Source: a virus
DNA: 51,482 nucleotides
Direction: 5' to 3' (one strand)
IMG/VR virus record: IMGVR_UViG_3300025778_000019
Location: 1-51,482 of that record
The notes beneath the pieces are model-generated. The model was not told the DNA's origin. It saw only the letters and a list, made by a program, of their open reading frames with translations, and did no database searches. Positions 25,935 to 33,331 of the stretch are shown here, in pieces; within the stretch, counting starts at the first letter, position 1; every line of letters starts with the position of its first letter. A program made the position numbers and the translations under genes.

Positions 25935-26807
25935 TTAGGAGTTTTTTGAAGGATTGTTTTTCTCCTCGTCCTCTTCTTCTGGCTTTGCTGAAGCGGATCC
26001 GGTGAGGGGATTTGCAGGGGGGGTGTAGGCCGCCTGTTGAGTTTGCCGAGGGGAGGGGGTCGGGTTGACGGCGGCTAGCGCTTGGGGGGATGCATCCTGC
26101 ACGGCTTCAGCAATCCTTGTGTCGCGGGCTTGCTTCTGCGGGTTGTTTGGATCCCATGAATTCTGACTGTTGTACCCGTAGGTAGAAGCTCCAGGCTCCC
26201 AGCTATGAGGCCCTTGCCATTTCGGCCCTATTGCCGCGACAGGGGAATCCGGACCGCTTGACGATCCTCCTCCGGATCCCTCTGGGGTCATCGAACTAGC
26301 CCCGCCGGCCACCGGCTGCGGCGGGGTAGGTGAAGAACCCGCGCCCGGCGTGGAATTGCCCGTCGCGGGACTAACACCTTGGGAAGCTACGTTGAAACTG
26401 GGGGAAATACCGGCTCCGGGGAGAGGGCCTTCCTTGGCCTTATCGGCGGCGGATCGGTTGTCACCCCATGTGGTTCCCGGGGTGCGTCCGGCCTGAATAT
26501 CGGCGACATCGGCGGCCAGCTTTTCCCTGCCGGCGCTGGTCTCGTAGTACCCAGGCCAAGGCGCCGCTTTCTGGGAAGCTTCCATCGCGTTCGCAACAGT
26601 CCCGACCTTGAAATTCTGCGCCCTTGCCAGGTTTTCCTGTGCGCTGGCATTGCGAGCCGTTTCCATGGCCTGGGCTTCAGCGTCCGACCTGGCCTTGATA
26701 TTCCGAAGCGATGCCCTTGCCGCATCGTTGGTCTGCCCAATGCTCGGGCGGGGTTTTACCGACCAAAGGCCGGCGGAGGGTTTTTGCGGGGTTGTCTGCG
26801 GAGGCAT
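25935..26807 (-). CDS. Pro/Ser/Gly-rich virion-associated hypothetical protein
   Basis: The protein has 290 residues. Residues 28-75 are helical and Ala-rich (ARASLRNIKARSDAEAQAMET); from about 110 on it is low-complexity (GGGSSSGPDSP, PTPPQPVAGGASS) and ends in an acidic-lysine tail EEEDEEKNNPSKNS. It lies three bases before the giant polyvalent gene, so the two are probably made together, and it may be a small internal or ejection protein. No ribosome site is visible. An extended frame upstream reads into the palindromic element and is rejected. Confidence 0.6.
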   Translation of the reverse strand: MPPQTTPQKPSAGLWSVKPRPSIGQTNDAARASLRNIKARSDAEAQAMETARNASAQENLARAQNFKVGTVANAMEASQKAAPWPGYYETSAGREKLAADVADIQAGRTPGTTWGDNRSAADKAKEGPLPGAGISPSFNVASQGVSPATGNSTPGAGSSPTPPQPVAGGASSMTPEGSGGGSSSGPDSPVAAIGPKWQGPHSWEPGASTYGYNSQNSWDPNNPQKQARDTRIAEAVQDASPQALAAVNPTPSPRQTQQAAYTPPANPLTGSASAKPEEEDEEKNNPSKNS

Positions 26808-26844
26808 CGTGCGGCGCGGTTGACGTTGCTCTGCAATAGCCGCG

Positions 26845-26862
26845 GCAGCGATTCGCTGTCAA
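26845..26862 (-). promoter_or_regulatory. 18-bp palindromic element, copy 4
   Basis: On the minus strand this reads TTGACAGCGAATCGCTGC; TATTGC follows at 18 bases. The terminase stop (26870) is 7 bases upstream and the next ATG (26807) is 37 bases downstream. This unit would drive the 290-residue protein and the giant polyvalent protein. Confidence 0.7.
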
Positions 26863-26869
26863 GTCTGAT

Positions 26870-28750
26870 TCACCAATTCATTGCAAGATTCTTCTGCCTG
26901 CCGGCATCTTCGCTGGAAAGTAGGATCTGAACATCCGGGGGAACAAAGCGGTCCCTCACCGGAAGGGCGTAGGTCGTGGCGCTGCCGATGTTGTAAACGC
27001 CGATGCACCCGCTCATCACGTCGTCGTCATGACCGCTCCCGGCTTCCATCCTTCCCTTCTTGTCCACAAAGCTCGCTAGCTCGCTATGGTAGTGGTGGCA
27101 ATGGATGACCACGCGCTTGTTTCGGATCATCTCGTGGAAGTGCCAGATAATTGTCGATCTCACCCCTCCGTACTCCGCGCGGTCCGTTGTCCGCCATCCA
27201 TCCCAGGATCGTTCCGCCCCGCTGTGGGGATCCCTCTCTTTCCGCTGCCAGATAGGCGGGCAAGGCTTGTCGGTCATCGCCCGAAGTGCCGTGATGAACG
27301 CCATGCCGCTGTTATTCATTTCGGGGATGATCATGCAATTCCCGTAGTAGGCTGACAGCGCCCTAGCCAGTCGCGCGAACGGGATCATCGGCATCCGATT
27401 CGGCGGCCTGATCCTCGACACAAGCCGAATTGGAAGAAGCACTCCTCTTTCGTCCAGGTATTCATCCCTCCAGACTAGGCAGCTATGCGCGTCGGGATCG
27501 TCCCCCTTGGTCTGATCCTCGCCTTCCGCCAAATCCACGCTCATGAGGTAGCGGCATCCCAATTTAGGCGCCTCCCATCTCCAGACTGTCGCTCCATCGG
27601 CCCCCGTAGGCTGCCAGATTGCCCGCTCCTTGGAATCATCCACGTTCCCCCAGTCGGGAGTGGTCCGGCACAAAAGCTGGATGTGGGTCAGCGCGTCCTC
27701 ATCGAACACCCTCCGGCCGCTCGATGTGAAGCAACTATGGGGATCCGCGGGATGCTCTTCCTCGAAAATGCGAGTGCTGGCCCGGCATTTCGTCTTAATC
27801 GTAAGCCGGCGCCAGGCAAGTTGCTCCCAGACATCGCAATCGGTCACTTCCTTCCCAAGGCGTGGACCCGCCGGACCGTCGTTCAAGTAGAGGTCCAGGA
27901 GGCGCTTCTCGCCGGCATACCAACTCTCCGCGTCGAGCGTCCGCTTGATTTCCTCCTTCTGCTCCGGGGTCAGCTTCACGCGCGAATCCTCGAATTCATA
28001 CCAAGCAGCAAAGATCCTCACGAAGTAATCCCCTGAAAGGCCGCTGGCATCATGGGGTTGGTCCGGGCAAAGCGCTTCCCATTGTTTCCAATAAAGCTCT
28101 CCGTCCGGACATTCGCCGGCGCTCGGCCACCTCCCGCCCTGCCATGTGTTGTAAAAAGGCCCTTCCGTTCCAAACGGCGTCGATTCCAGCAAAACGACGT
28201 TGAAGCCTGAATCAGGAATGGCATTAAGCGCTGCATCCATCGTGTCCTCGGGATTCTCCCAATGCGCCGCCTCCGTTCCATGGATGAACTGGGGAGTCAA
28301 TCCGCGGACCGTGGCCTTTCCTCTTGCCGTCGCCTGGGTCAAGAGACTCCCATGCTCGAAGGTCATCTTCTCCGTCGTCGAGGTCACGGGGCTTCCCCAC
28401 TTTCCCCTGAAGCCGTCCGTCTCGGCGTAGTTCTGCATCATGCGGAACACGATGTCGCTCGTATCCAGCTTGTCCCCGATGATGACCCCCTCATGCCGGA
28501 AATTCATGAGCTGGTGATAGTGAGCTGCCCCAACAATCGTAGAGGCCCCGCGCTTACGGGGCTTCACCAGGATTCCACGCAAGGGCTTCCCCGCCAGGAA
28601 ACGGGAAATATAGAGCGCATTAAATCGGCGCTGGAGAACATTTAGCCGGGGCTTGATATTGCGCCCCTTCACGTCGCGGATGCGACCGAAGCTCTCCAGC
28701 CAGATTCCAGGGTTAACCCGGATCAGCTCTTCAATACCGATGCTAGGCAT
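26870..28750 (-). CDS. terL: Terminase large subunit (packaging ATPase-nuclease)
   Basis: The protein has 626 residues. KPRKRGAST (63-71) is the variant Walker A of large terminases; FIHGTEAAHWEN (155-166) fits the Walker B region with its acidic residue; LLESTPFG (187-194) is the coupling motif; the nuclease half begins with SVDLAEGEDQ near 400 and has further Asp/His residues (GDDPDAHSCLVW). It cuts and pumps DNA into the head through the portal. The gene start overlaps the end of the preceding small gene by 28 bases, so it is translated by coupling and no ribosome site is needed. The small subunit is not certain; the protein at 31466-32032 is one candidate. Confidence 0.85.
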   Translation of the reverse strand: MPSIGIEELIRVNPGIWLESFGRIRDVKGRNIKPRLNVLQRRFNALYISRFLAGKPLRGILVKPRKRGASTIVGAAHYHQLMNFRHEGVIIGDKLDTSDIVFRMMQNYAETDGFRGKWGSPVTSTTEKMTFEHGSLLTQATARGKATVRGLTPQFIHGTEAAHWENPEDTMDAALNAIPDSGFNVVLLESTPFGTEGPFYNTWQGGRWPSAGECPDGELYWKQWEALCPDQPHDASGLSGDYFVRIFAAWYEFEDSRVKLTPEQKEEIKRTLDAESWYAGEKRLLDLYLNDGPAGPRLGKEVTDCDVWEQLAWRRLTIKTKCRASTRIFEEEHPADPHSCFTSSGRRVFDEDALTHIQLLCRTTPDWGNVDDSKERAIWQPTGADGATVWRWEAPKLGCRYLMSVDLAEGEDQTKGDDPDAHSCLVWRDEYLDERGVLLPIRLVSRIRPPNRMPMIPFARLARALSAYYGNCMIIPEMNNSGMAFITALRAMTDKPCPPIWQRKERDPHSGAERSWDGWRTTDRAEYGGVRSTIIWHFHEMIRNKRVVIHCHHYHSELASFVDKKGRMEAGSGHDDDVMSGCIGVYNIGSATTYALPVRDRFVPPDVQILLSSEDAGRQKNLAMNW

Positions 28751-29064
28751 TTGAGGGTGATCTCCTTGAGGTCCGCCATGTGGGCATCCTTGGCTTTCTC
28801 CACGGCCGTCGTCATCACAACTTCCGTCTCATGCCCCTGCGGCCGAAACCCTGCTTTCCATAGCTCATCAAAAAGCACCTGGGCATCCGCGTTGGCAATG
28901 TGCGCCGCCATGTCGAGAACCGTCCCTACCGGCAACGGCTTCTTGCAAAACTCAATCTTCTTCGCCGGCCGAAGCTGCTCTCCCTTCCCTGGCTGATCGT
29001 AGATGAAGACGGCTACGCCACCCTCCGGTGACTGGTTGGCTTGAATGTGGATTCGGGTACTCAT
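28723..29064 (-). CDS. Hypothetical protein upstream of terminase
   Basis: The protein has 113 residues when started at ATG 29064, which overlaps the previous TGA (ATGA). A beta-like N-terminus (TRIHIQANQ; GGVAVFIYDQPG) is followed by helices (VGTVLDMAAHIANADAQVLFDELW) and a final helix MADLKEITLKCLASVLKS. Its end overlaps terL by 28 bases. It is too unlike known small terminases for me to call it one, although its place would suit that role. An 18-base longer frame with an upstream start ignores the coupling signal. Confidence 0.6.
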   Translation of the reverse strand: MSTRIHIQANQSPEGGVAVFIYDQPGKGEQLRPAKKIEFCKKPLPVGTVLDMAAHIANADAQVLFDELWKAGFRPQGHETEVVMTTAVEKAKDAHMADLKEITLKCLASVLKS

Positions 29065-29663
29065 TTGAAAAAGGATTGCCACTCAAACGCACACCCCCAA
29101 TTCGCCTCCATCATGTGCGCGAATCCTGGCTGGGTGTCCTCCTCCGCGGTGGCTTCAAGAAGGCGCTGGTAAAACTCTTGCGGGAGTGCGTGGACTACCT
29201 CACGCCGTACATAGAACTGCGCCCCGACGCTGAACGGGATCGCCGCGCCGGTATCCCCTTCACGCCCGATAGCGCCGTAGGCTTTTCGGAGGATCGCCTT
29301 GGCTTGGTCAAAGTGAGGTTTGTGCGCCGTCGCCTTATTGGGAGCATGGGCCCCCAGGTAGCAAATGGGGTGGGGGAGAGATTCGTTCAGGATCGTATCC
29401 ACCAAAACGGAGGCCCCGTGATGCCAAGGCCCTCCCTGGAGGAACAGCGTCACGTCGGCCAGGTCATCATACCAAGTTGCCAGATGGTAAAGGTATTGCC
29501 CGGCCTCCCTCGCCGTATTCGGCAAGAGTGTCGTCCCGTCCGGGAGGTCTCTCCTTTCCTCGTCGGTGCAATAGACCACGGGACGCCAGGAAGAGGGAAG
29601 CCACTTGAGCCAGCGAAGATCCTCCCGGTAGGAAGCGATTACGACATCAGTAGTAGGGGACAT
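29061..29663 (-). CDS. DUF3431-like glycosyltransferase-type protein
   Basis: The protein has 200 residues. The opening TDVVIASYREDLRWLKWLP, the PNTAREAGQYLYHLATWYDDLADVTLFLQG block (positions about 48-77), GPWHHG and the closing EANWGCAFEW match the DUF3431 pattern as I remember it (asn-x-gly/ala-arg-glu, then a phe-leu-gln-gly element). The family is thought to resemble glycosyltransferases; activity is unproven. It is the first gene after the sigma-like gene and copy 5 of the palindromic element, so it heads the late operon. It may modify virion or host surface sugars. Predicted transcription start and ATG coincide, so the message may be leaderless. Confidence 0.7.
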   Translation of the reverse strand: MSPTTDVVIASYREDLRWLKWLPSSWRPVVYCTDEERRDLPDGTTLLPNTAREAGQYLYHLATWYDDLADVTLFLQGGPWHHGASVLVDTILNESLPHPICYLGAHAPNKATAHKPHFDQAKAILRKAYGAIGREGDTGAAIPFSVGAQFYVRREVVHALPQEFYQRLLEATAEEDTQPGFAHMMEANWGCAFEWQSFFK

Positions 29664-29681
29664 GGCCGAAGGCCTACCCCG

Positions 29682-29699
29682 TCAGCGAATCGCTGTCAA
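29682..29699 (-). promoter_or_regulatory. 18-bp palindromic element, copy 5 (head of late operon)
   Basis: On the minus strand this reads TTGACAGCGATTCGCTGA (last base differs from the C of the other copies); 17 bases after TTGACA is TAGGCC. It lies 4 bases past the stop of the sigma-like gene. A start site 36 bases from the -35 falls on the DUF3431 gene ATG at 29663. This is the first copy in the late direction. Confidence 0.7.
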
Positions 29700-29703
29700 G
29701 GCA

Positions 29704-30393
29704 TCAATCAGAATGCCTGATCGAACATTGCTCCCGGGCTATCCACTCCGAGGCGGCATACACGCTAGGGTTGCTCTCATCCACCTTGCAATTTGATGTG
29801 CATTGCATCGTGAACCTGAAGAATGTCAGAAACTCGAACATATAGACCCTCCCGCAATGATCACACTTGGCGATATACTTGGGAACTGCGTAGGGAATCC
29901 CGCACCGGAATCCAAGACCATTGCGCTTCAGGCTGCTGATACCCCAGTCGGAAAGACAAAACTCCTTGGGCTTCCTTTCGGGGATTGCCTGGGCCCGCTT
30001 CTTTCTCTTGGGTGGGGATTGCCCCCATTCGGCCTTGAACCCTGGAGGGGATACCGATTCCAGCGAGACCACCGCCTCCGGCTCCTGGACTTCCACCAGT
30101 TCCGGCGATGGCATACTAGCCTTAAGGATGGCGTCGGCCTCCTCCGTAAACCCTGCCGACTTCAACGCGCTAGGATGCCTCATCAGCCGATGAGCCTTGC
30201 CGATAATCTGCCTCACCCGCTCGGTGCTGTATACCCTCCCCGGGCATATCACCCTCCCGATCGAGGTCAATGTCATCTCCTCGAAGTACCTCATCCGGAT
30301 GACGGCCTTCAGGCGCGCGGTGGGGAGCGAGTCAACCAGGTGATCCAGCGCCTCCCGGAGGATGCGATCAGGAAGGTGCTCAGATTCGTTCAC
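29704..30393 (-). CDS. Sigma-70 region-4-like transcription factor with zinc ribbon
   Basis: The protein has 229 residues, started at GTG 30393, which overlaps the recombinase stop (GTGA). Residues 16-74 match sigma-70 region 4: LVDSLPTARLKAVIRMRY, then TLTSIG and STERVRQIIGKAHRLMRHPS, close to the C-terminal end of RpoD, which contacts the -35 element. Residues 95-150 are a Pro/Glu linker then a basic patch (PPKRKKRAQ). Near 177-205, CDHC and a later CTSNC suggest a zinc ribbon. It lies at the border between early and late genes, followed at once by copy 5 of the TTGACA palindrome. It may direct host RNA polymerase to late promoters. No region 2 is seen, so it may act as an accessory factor, not a full sigma. 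Confidence 0.7.
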   Translation of the reverse strand: MNESEHLPDRILREALDHLVDSLPTARLKAVIRMRYFEEMTLTSIGRVICPGRVYSTERVRQIIGKAHRLMRHPSALKSAGFTEEADAILKASMPSPELVEVQEPEAVVSLESVSPPGFKAEWGQSPPKRKKRAQAIPERKPKEFCLSDWGISSLKRNGLGFRCGIPYAVPKYIAKCDHCGRVYMFEFLTFFRFTMQCTSNCKVDESNPSVYAASEWIAREQCSIRHSD

Positions 30394-31001
30394 AACACCC
30401 TCCCTCCGCAGCGCTCCATGTCGCTCATCGCGCTGGCCCCGCTCGCCTGGATGTAATGCTCCGCGGTCTTGAGGCTGCTCCACCCGAAGTGTGCCTGTAG
30501 CCCCGTGATCGAGTAGCCGGCCGCGGCCATGAGTGTTGCCCCTGTAGCCCGGAGCCCATGCGGTGTCACCGGATGGGTGATCCCTGCCCTGGTTGCCATG
30601 GCTTTCACCCTGTTCCATACCTGGACGCGGGAAAGGTCCACCCCCTCATTGCTGAGACAGAAGAAGGCCCGCAGCACGTCCGCCACCAGGGGAATCGCTC
30701 CGAAGGGGACCACTCGGGTCTTGTCCCGCTTGGCTACCTTCGCCGGTATCCGGATCGTCCTGGTCGAGAGGTCCACCCAGTCAGGGTGACAGGCTCCGAT
30801 CTCCCCGGCTCGAAGGCCGATGATTCCCAGGCAGAGGATCGCCTTATCCTTGGCATCCTTGCCGGCCTTCAGCATCGCCGCGATCTCGTCACGGGTCAGT
30901 AGCGCCTCCAAGGCTTTCGTCTTGCTGGTCGGACCCTTCACCTTGAAGGGGATGATTTCCGGGGGATTACTCTGATGGAGGATTGATCTTAAAGTGTTCA
31001 T
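30390..31001 (-). CDS. Minimal tyrosine recombinase (catalytic domain only)
   Basis: The protein has 203 residues. The catalytic set is visible: R64 (GLRAGE), a lysine at 88-91, H148 and R151 (HGLRATG), H171 (HFGWSS) and Y183 (EHYIQ). It lacks the N-terminal core-binding domain found in the full-length integrase at 40120. A short head (SILHQSNPPEIIPFKVKG) leads straight into the catalytic fold. It may be a resolvase-like helper for genome dimers, an excision partner, or a relic. It is coupled to the sigma-like gene. A 23-base perfect hairpin lies 37 bases upstream and could be regulatory or its target. Confidence 0.75.
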   Translation of the reverse strand: MNTLRSILHQSNPPEIIPFKVKGPTSKTKALEALLTRDEIAAMLKAGKDAKDKAILCLGIIGLRAGEIGACHPDWVDLSTRTIRIPAKVAKRDKTRVVPFGAIPLVADVLRAFFCLSNEGVDLSRVQVWNRVKAMATRAGITHPVTPHGLRATGATLMAAAGYSITGLQAHFGWSSLKTAEHYIQASGASAMSDMERCGGRVL

Positions 31002-31037
31002 GTTGGATTTTCTCGCTTATTGCCCCGCTATCGCGTC

Positions 31038-31060
31038 GGCGACAGCCTTTCGCTGTCGCC
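31038..31060. repeat. Perfect hairpin upstream of the minimal recombinase
   Basis: GGCGACAGC and GCTGTCGCC form a 9-bp stem around a 5-base loop. The inner part resembles half of the recurrent element (GACAGCGA). There is no T-run, so it is unlikely to be an intrinsic terminator. It could be an operator, a recombination site or an RNA structure. Confidence 0.55.
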
Positions 31061-31131
31061 ACCTTGCCGGCGGTGGTCGGCGCTGCTGGCGGGGCTCTTG
31101 GGTGGCTTCTTGGGGTGTTCTAGTTTTGGGG

Positions 31132-31383
31132 TTAGGCGACGAGTGCGGCCAGGCTGCCGGCCGTGCTTTGCGGATCCAGGATCACCTCGAAGGTAAATCC
31201 CAGGGCCTTGAGGGCCTTGATGTCGCCATGGGTGAGGGTCTTCCGGACAGTGAGTCTCCGGATGGATTCGGCGTGTTCCCCGGTCGCATAGATCGCCGGG
31301 GCTCCGTAGTTCTGCCGCTCGTAGATGTGGATGATGCCTAGTGCGGTGGGGATCGCTCCCTCGATTTCGTTTGGTGTCTTCAC
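31132..31383 (-). CDS. Small hypothetical protein
   Basis: The protein has 83 residues and starts at GTG 31383 with a G-rich stretch just ahead (TAGGGGCTAG). The pattern is beta-rich then helical (GIIHIYERQNYGAPAIYATG; HGDIKALKALGFTFEVI), with a C-terminal Ala-rich end. No family is recognised. It lies between the putative initiator or terminase-small-type gene and the recombinase. The coding sense is supported by even codon use and the tight arrangement; the start is not certain. Confidence 0.5.
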   Translation of the reverse strand: MKTPNEIEGAIPTALGIIHIYERQNYGAPAIYATGEHAESIRRLTVRKTLTHGDIKALKALGFTFEVILDPQSTAGSLAALVA

Positions 31384-31424
31384 ACTAGCCCCTACGGATC
31401 GACCGAAGGAACCGTCAATGAGTT

Positions 31425-31455
31425 TTCTTAACTTTTTTTATTCAGCGGTTAAGAA
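31425..31455. repeat. Inverted repeat between 31383 gene and 31466 gene
   Basis: TTCTTAAC (31425-31432) and GTTAAGAA (31448-31455) are an 8-bp perfect inverted repeat with a 15-base spacer that contains a run of seven T on the plus strand. It sits just after the stop of the 188-residue gene and may act as a weak terminator or operator. Confidence 0.4.
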
Positions 31456-31465
31456 TGTTGCTCGG

Positions 31466-32032
31466 TCAAGATTCCGGCTCCTCTGTTCCATTCTGACCAG
31501 TTTTAACATTTTCCGGTATTATGTTAATGATCTCCCCCTCTGCCTCCAGGCGAATACCCAGTCCGGAAAGCGCTGCCAGGGCCCGGGACGCCTCCGGTGA
31601 TGCCTGGATCGCTTTCACGATCTCATCAGCGGAACGGAAGTCGGCGCTGATCGAGACGGAGCGCTTCACCGGCGTTCCCTCGTCGTAGGCGAGTTGCAGG
31701 GTGGCTGCCGCTAATCGGGTCTTGTGGTCCGGCTGGATGTCGAGAGCCTTGGCTTTACCGTCGTAGATCCTGGTGGTTGCCTCCATCGCGTCTCGGATAA
31801 CTTCCTTGGCTCTCACCCTGTCGTCGTCGGTGATGAGGTCTGCCAGCCTTGCGGACCGCCGGACGACCTTCCTTACCGCGGGCTCGTCCTTGATCGCCTG
31901 GGACAGCTTTGCCTCGGAGGCGGAGAAATCGGGGGCGGATTCCGGGGGGCACGTTGCGCGCGCGAAGCCCATCTGGTCCGTTAATTGTTCCCCCTCACTT
32001 ACGTTATTTAGTGATGATCGCAGGTTGTCCAT
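31466..32032 (-). CDS. Hypothetical DNA-binding candidate (possible TerS or initiator)
   Basis: The protein has 188 residues. The middle (residues 45-125) is helical and basic: AVRKVVRRSARLADLITDDD, VIRDAMEATTRIYDG, then DHKTRLAAATLQLAYDEG and KRSVSISADFRSADEI. The phrase KTRLAAATLQLA followed by a short strand and an acidic tail is reminiscent of phage small terminase subunits, but I would not bet on it. It is the first gene downstream of the iteron array at 32074-32219 and could bind it, as an initiator, a partition protein or TerS at a pac site. It has no ribosome site. Confidence 0.55.
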   Translation of the reverse strand: MDNLRSSLNNVSEGEQLTDQMGFARATCPPESAPDFSASEAKLSQAIKDEPAVRKVVRRSARLADLITDDDRVRAKEVIRDAMEATTRIYDGKAKALDIQPDHKTRLAAATLQLAYDEGTPVKRSVSISADFRSADEIVKAIQASPEASRALAALSGLGIRLEAEGEIINIIPENVKTGQNGTEEPES

Positions 32033-32073
32033 ATTAAGTAGCTTGGTGATTTGTTTGCTCTCACTCTCAAGCG

Positions 32074-32219
32074 CTGTGATAGTGACTAGTACTCCTTACG
32101 GACGGAATCCCATTCACTATCACGGGGGGTAGTATACGTAGTATACCCCCGTGATAGTGAGTCCGTGAGAGTACTATCACGGCCCATGATAGTAAAACCG
32201 TGATAGTTCCGTGATAGTG
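32074..32219. repeat. Iteron array: seven copies of CCGTGATAGTG
   Basis: Copies (both orientations): 32074-32084, 32115-32125 (inverted), 32149-32159, 32173-32182 (inverted), 32184-32194, 32198-32208 and 32209-32219; the last two abut as 11-bp tandem repeats. Two copies bound a palindrome (arms 32115-32128 and 32147-32159) with a tandem GTAGTATAC in the middle. This is typical of an origin of replication, an autoregulated operator or a packaging site. Confidence 0.75.
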
Positions 32220-32275
32220 AATTGGTCTGATTCATATTAAGTTAATTATTTTTAATTTTTATTTTAATCAATTTT
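32220..32275. other. AT-rich tract next to the iterons (possible unwinding element)
   Basis: About 55 bases made largely of A and T (TTAATTATTTTTAATTTTT and similar), unlike the GC-rich surroundings, adjoin the last iteron. Together with the iterons it looks like a replication origin. The 3' end of the gene at 32264 reaches into it. Confidence 0.55.
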
Positions 32276-32494
32276 CTCACTCTTGATTTTTATCTTCGCG
32301 TCATCATTGGATGCCCCTGCAAGCTGATTGAAGATTGATTCCATCCAGTCGTTGAGGATGACGGAAGAGTCGCCGGTTGGGAGGTCCTGGGAAGGCAGGA
32401 AAATCGTCACGTCCCAGGTCTCGCTATTCTTGACTGCCCGGATCATGAAATTCCCATGGGGAGGCATTTCCAGGATGTGGAACTGCTTGCTCAT
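32264..32494 (-). CDS. Small hypothetical protein
   Basis: The protein has 76 residues and is started at ATG 32494, which overlaps the stop of the 57-residue gene (ATGA). It reads as a compact beta/alpha fold (MSKQFHILEMPPHGNFMIRAV; NSETWDVTIFLPSQ) and ends KIKIKSEKID. It has no recognisable family. Its C-terminal codons are AT-rich where the origin-like tract begins. A four-residue longer start exists but ignores the coupling signal. Confidence 0.55.
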   Translation of the reverse strand: MSKQFHILEMPPHGNFMIRAVKNSETWDVTIFLPSQDLPTGDSSVILNDWMESIFNQLAGASNDDAKIKIKSEKID

Positions 32495-32664
32495 AGGTTT
32501 CTCCACTCGTTCTTCTTGAGGGGTGTGCCGGCCGGGAGGAGGCGGAAGGAATGGAAACCGGCCTTCATGGCGCGCTTGATGGTCCAGTTGGCCGGGATCT
32601 GCATGATGCGGCCGTCCCGATCAATGAAGGGGATGGTCTTGGGTTTTATTGGGGTAGGGCGCAT
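32491..32664 (-). CDS. Small basic hypothetical protein (57 residues)
   Basis: This is a small gene, MRPTPIKPKTIPFIDRDGR then NWTIKRAMKAGFHSFRLLPAG, ending WRNL. It has a coupled stop/start (ATGA) with the next gene. Its ATG is 25 bases after copy 6 of the palindromic element, so it may head this small unit. It is basic, which suggests nucleic-acid contact. Function unknown. Confidence 0.5.
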   Translation of the reverse strand: MRPTPIKPKTIPFIDRDGRIMQIPANWTIKRAMKAGFHSFRLLPAGTPLKKNEWRNL

Positions 32665-33119
32665 GGAGGCTCTGCCTGGGGGTAGATGGGCAGCGAATCG
32701 CTGTCAGATTGTGCAGCCTGATCATAGGCGGCGAAAGCATCCATCCAGAGGGATAAGGCTACTTTTGGGACGCCTGGGTGGTTCTGGGCCTTTCCGATGA
32801 TGGCGGTACCGGTCTCTGCAAGATCCTTGGCGATTGCTCGCCAGGTATCGCGCTCCTTCATGACTTCGAGGAGGGTATCCAGGCATTTATCTACGTCGTT
32901 ACTCATGATGGGTGGTTGGTTGGTGGTGTCTCCCTTGGGAACAAAGCTGAAGGTTTTTCCGTCGGGATTGGGTTGTTTTTTGGCTATGTGGCGATTGCAA
33001 GCTGGGCAGATACCTTTCTGGTATTTGCGATGAAGGGATTCATCCATCTCCAATTGATAGCCGCAGCTAGTGGAGATGTTTCCGCTCAAGAGGATTTGAT
33101 TCCAGACGAAGAGCCTCAT
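32646..33119 (-). CDS. Hypothetical protein with Cys motif; 3' end overlaps the palindromic element
   Basis: The protein has 157 residues. The N-terminal third holds cysteines (SCGYQ near 19 and CPACNRH near 38-44), which look like a zinc ribbon. The second half is helical (CLDTLLEVMKERDTWRAIAKDL). The C-terminus SDSDSLPIYPQ is encoded by copy 6 of the element, and the end overlaps the start of the 57-residue gene. An internal ATG at about 32905 (MSNDVDKCL) follows an A/C-rich leader and may be a second start. It is coupled to the gene at 33116. Confidence 0.5.
   Translation of the reverse strand: MRLFVWNQILLSGNISTSCGYQLEMDESLHRKYQKGICPACNRHIAKKQPNPDGKTFSFVPKGDTTNQPPIMSNDVDKCLDTLLEVMKERDTWRAIAKDLAETGTAIIGKAQNHPGVPKVALSLWMDAFAAYDQAAQSDSDSLPIYPQAEPPCALPQ
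32690..32707 (-). promoter_or_regulatory. 18-bp palindromic element, copy 6 (inside a gene end)
   Basis: On the minus strand this reads CTGACAGCGATTCGCTGC; TACCCC follows at 17 bases. It is the only intact copy inside a coding frame; the protein there reads SDSDSLPIYPQ. The next small gene starts 25 bases downstream. It is one of two copies outside the late block, both with CTGACA in place of TTGACA. Confidence 0.65.
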
Positions 33120-33331
33120 AATTCAGGGTTTTGGCTGATTAGGAATTGGTCGATCTTCTTCCACCTCTTTGCTTCGACGGCATTGGCGGCCTTTTGGAGG
33201 CAGACGCCTAGACCATCTCCGCGGCGGTGGGTGAAGGTGGCAATGACTTCGCGGTTGATCCGGACCTCGTAGATTCGTTCTCCCAGGATGTCGTTGGGGT
33301 CTCCCCCTCCGATGTTGACGATGGCGATCAT
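33116..33331 (-). CDS. Small hypothetical protein
   Basis: The protein has 71 residues (MIAIVNIGGGDPNDILGERIYEV, RINREVIATFTHRRGDGLG, then a helix VCLQKAANAVEAKRWKKID). It is ATGA-coupled at both ends. A small mixed alpha/beta fold; no family recognised. It belongs to the chain of tiny early genes between 32.3 and 36.2 kb. Confidence 0.55.
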   Translation of the reverse strand: MIAIVNIGGGDPNDILGERIYEVRINREVIATFTHRRGDGLGVCLQKAANAVEAKRWKKIDQFLISQNPEL

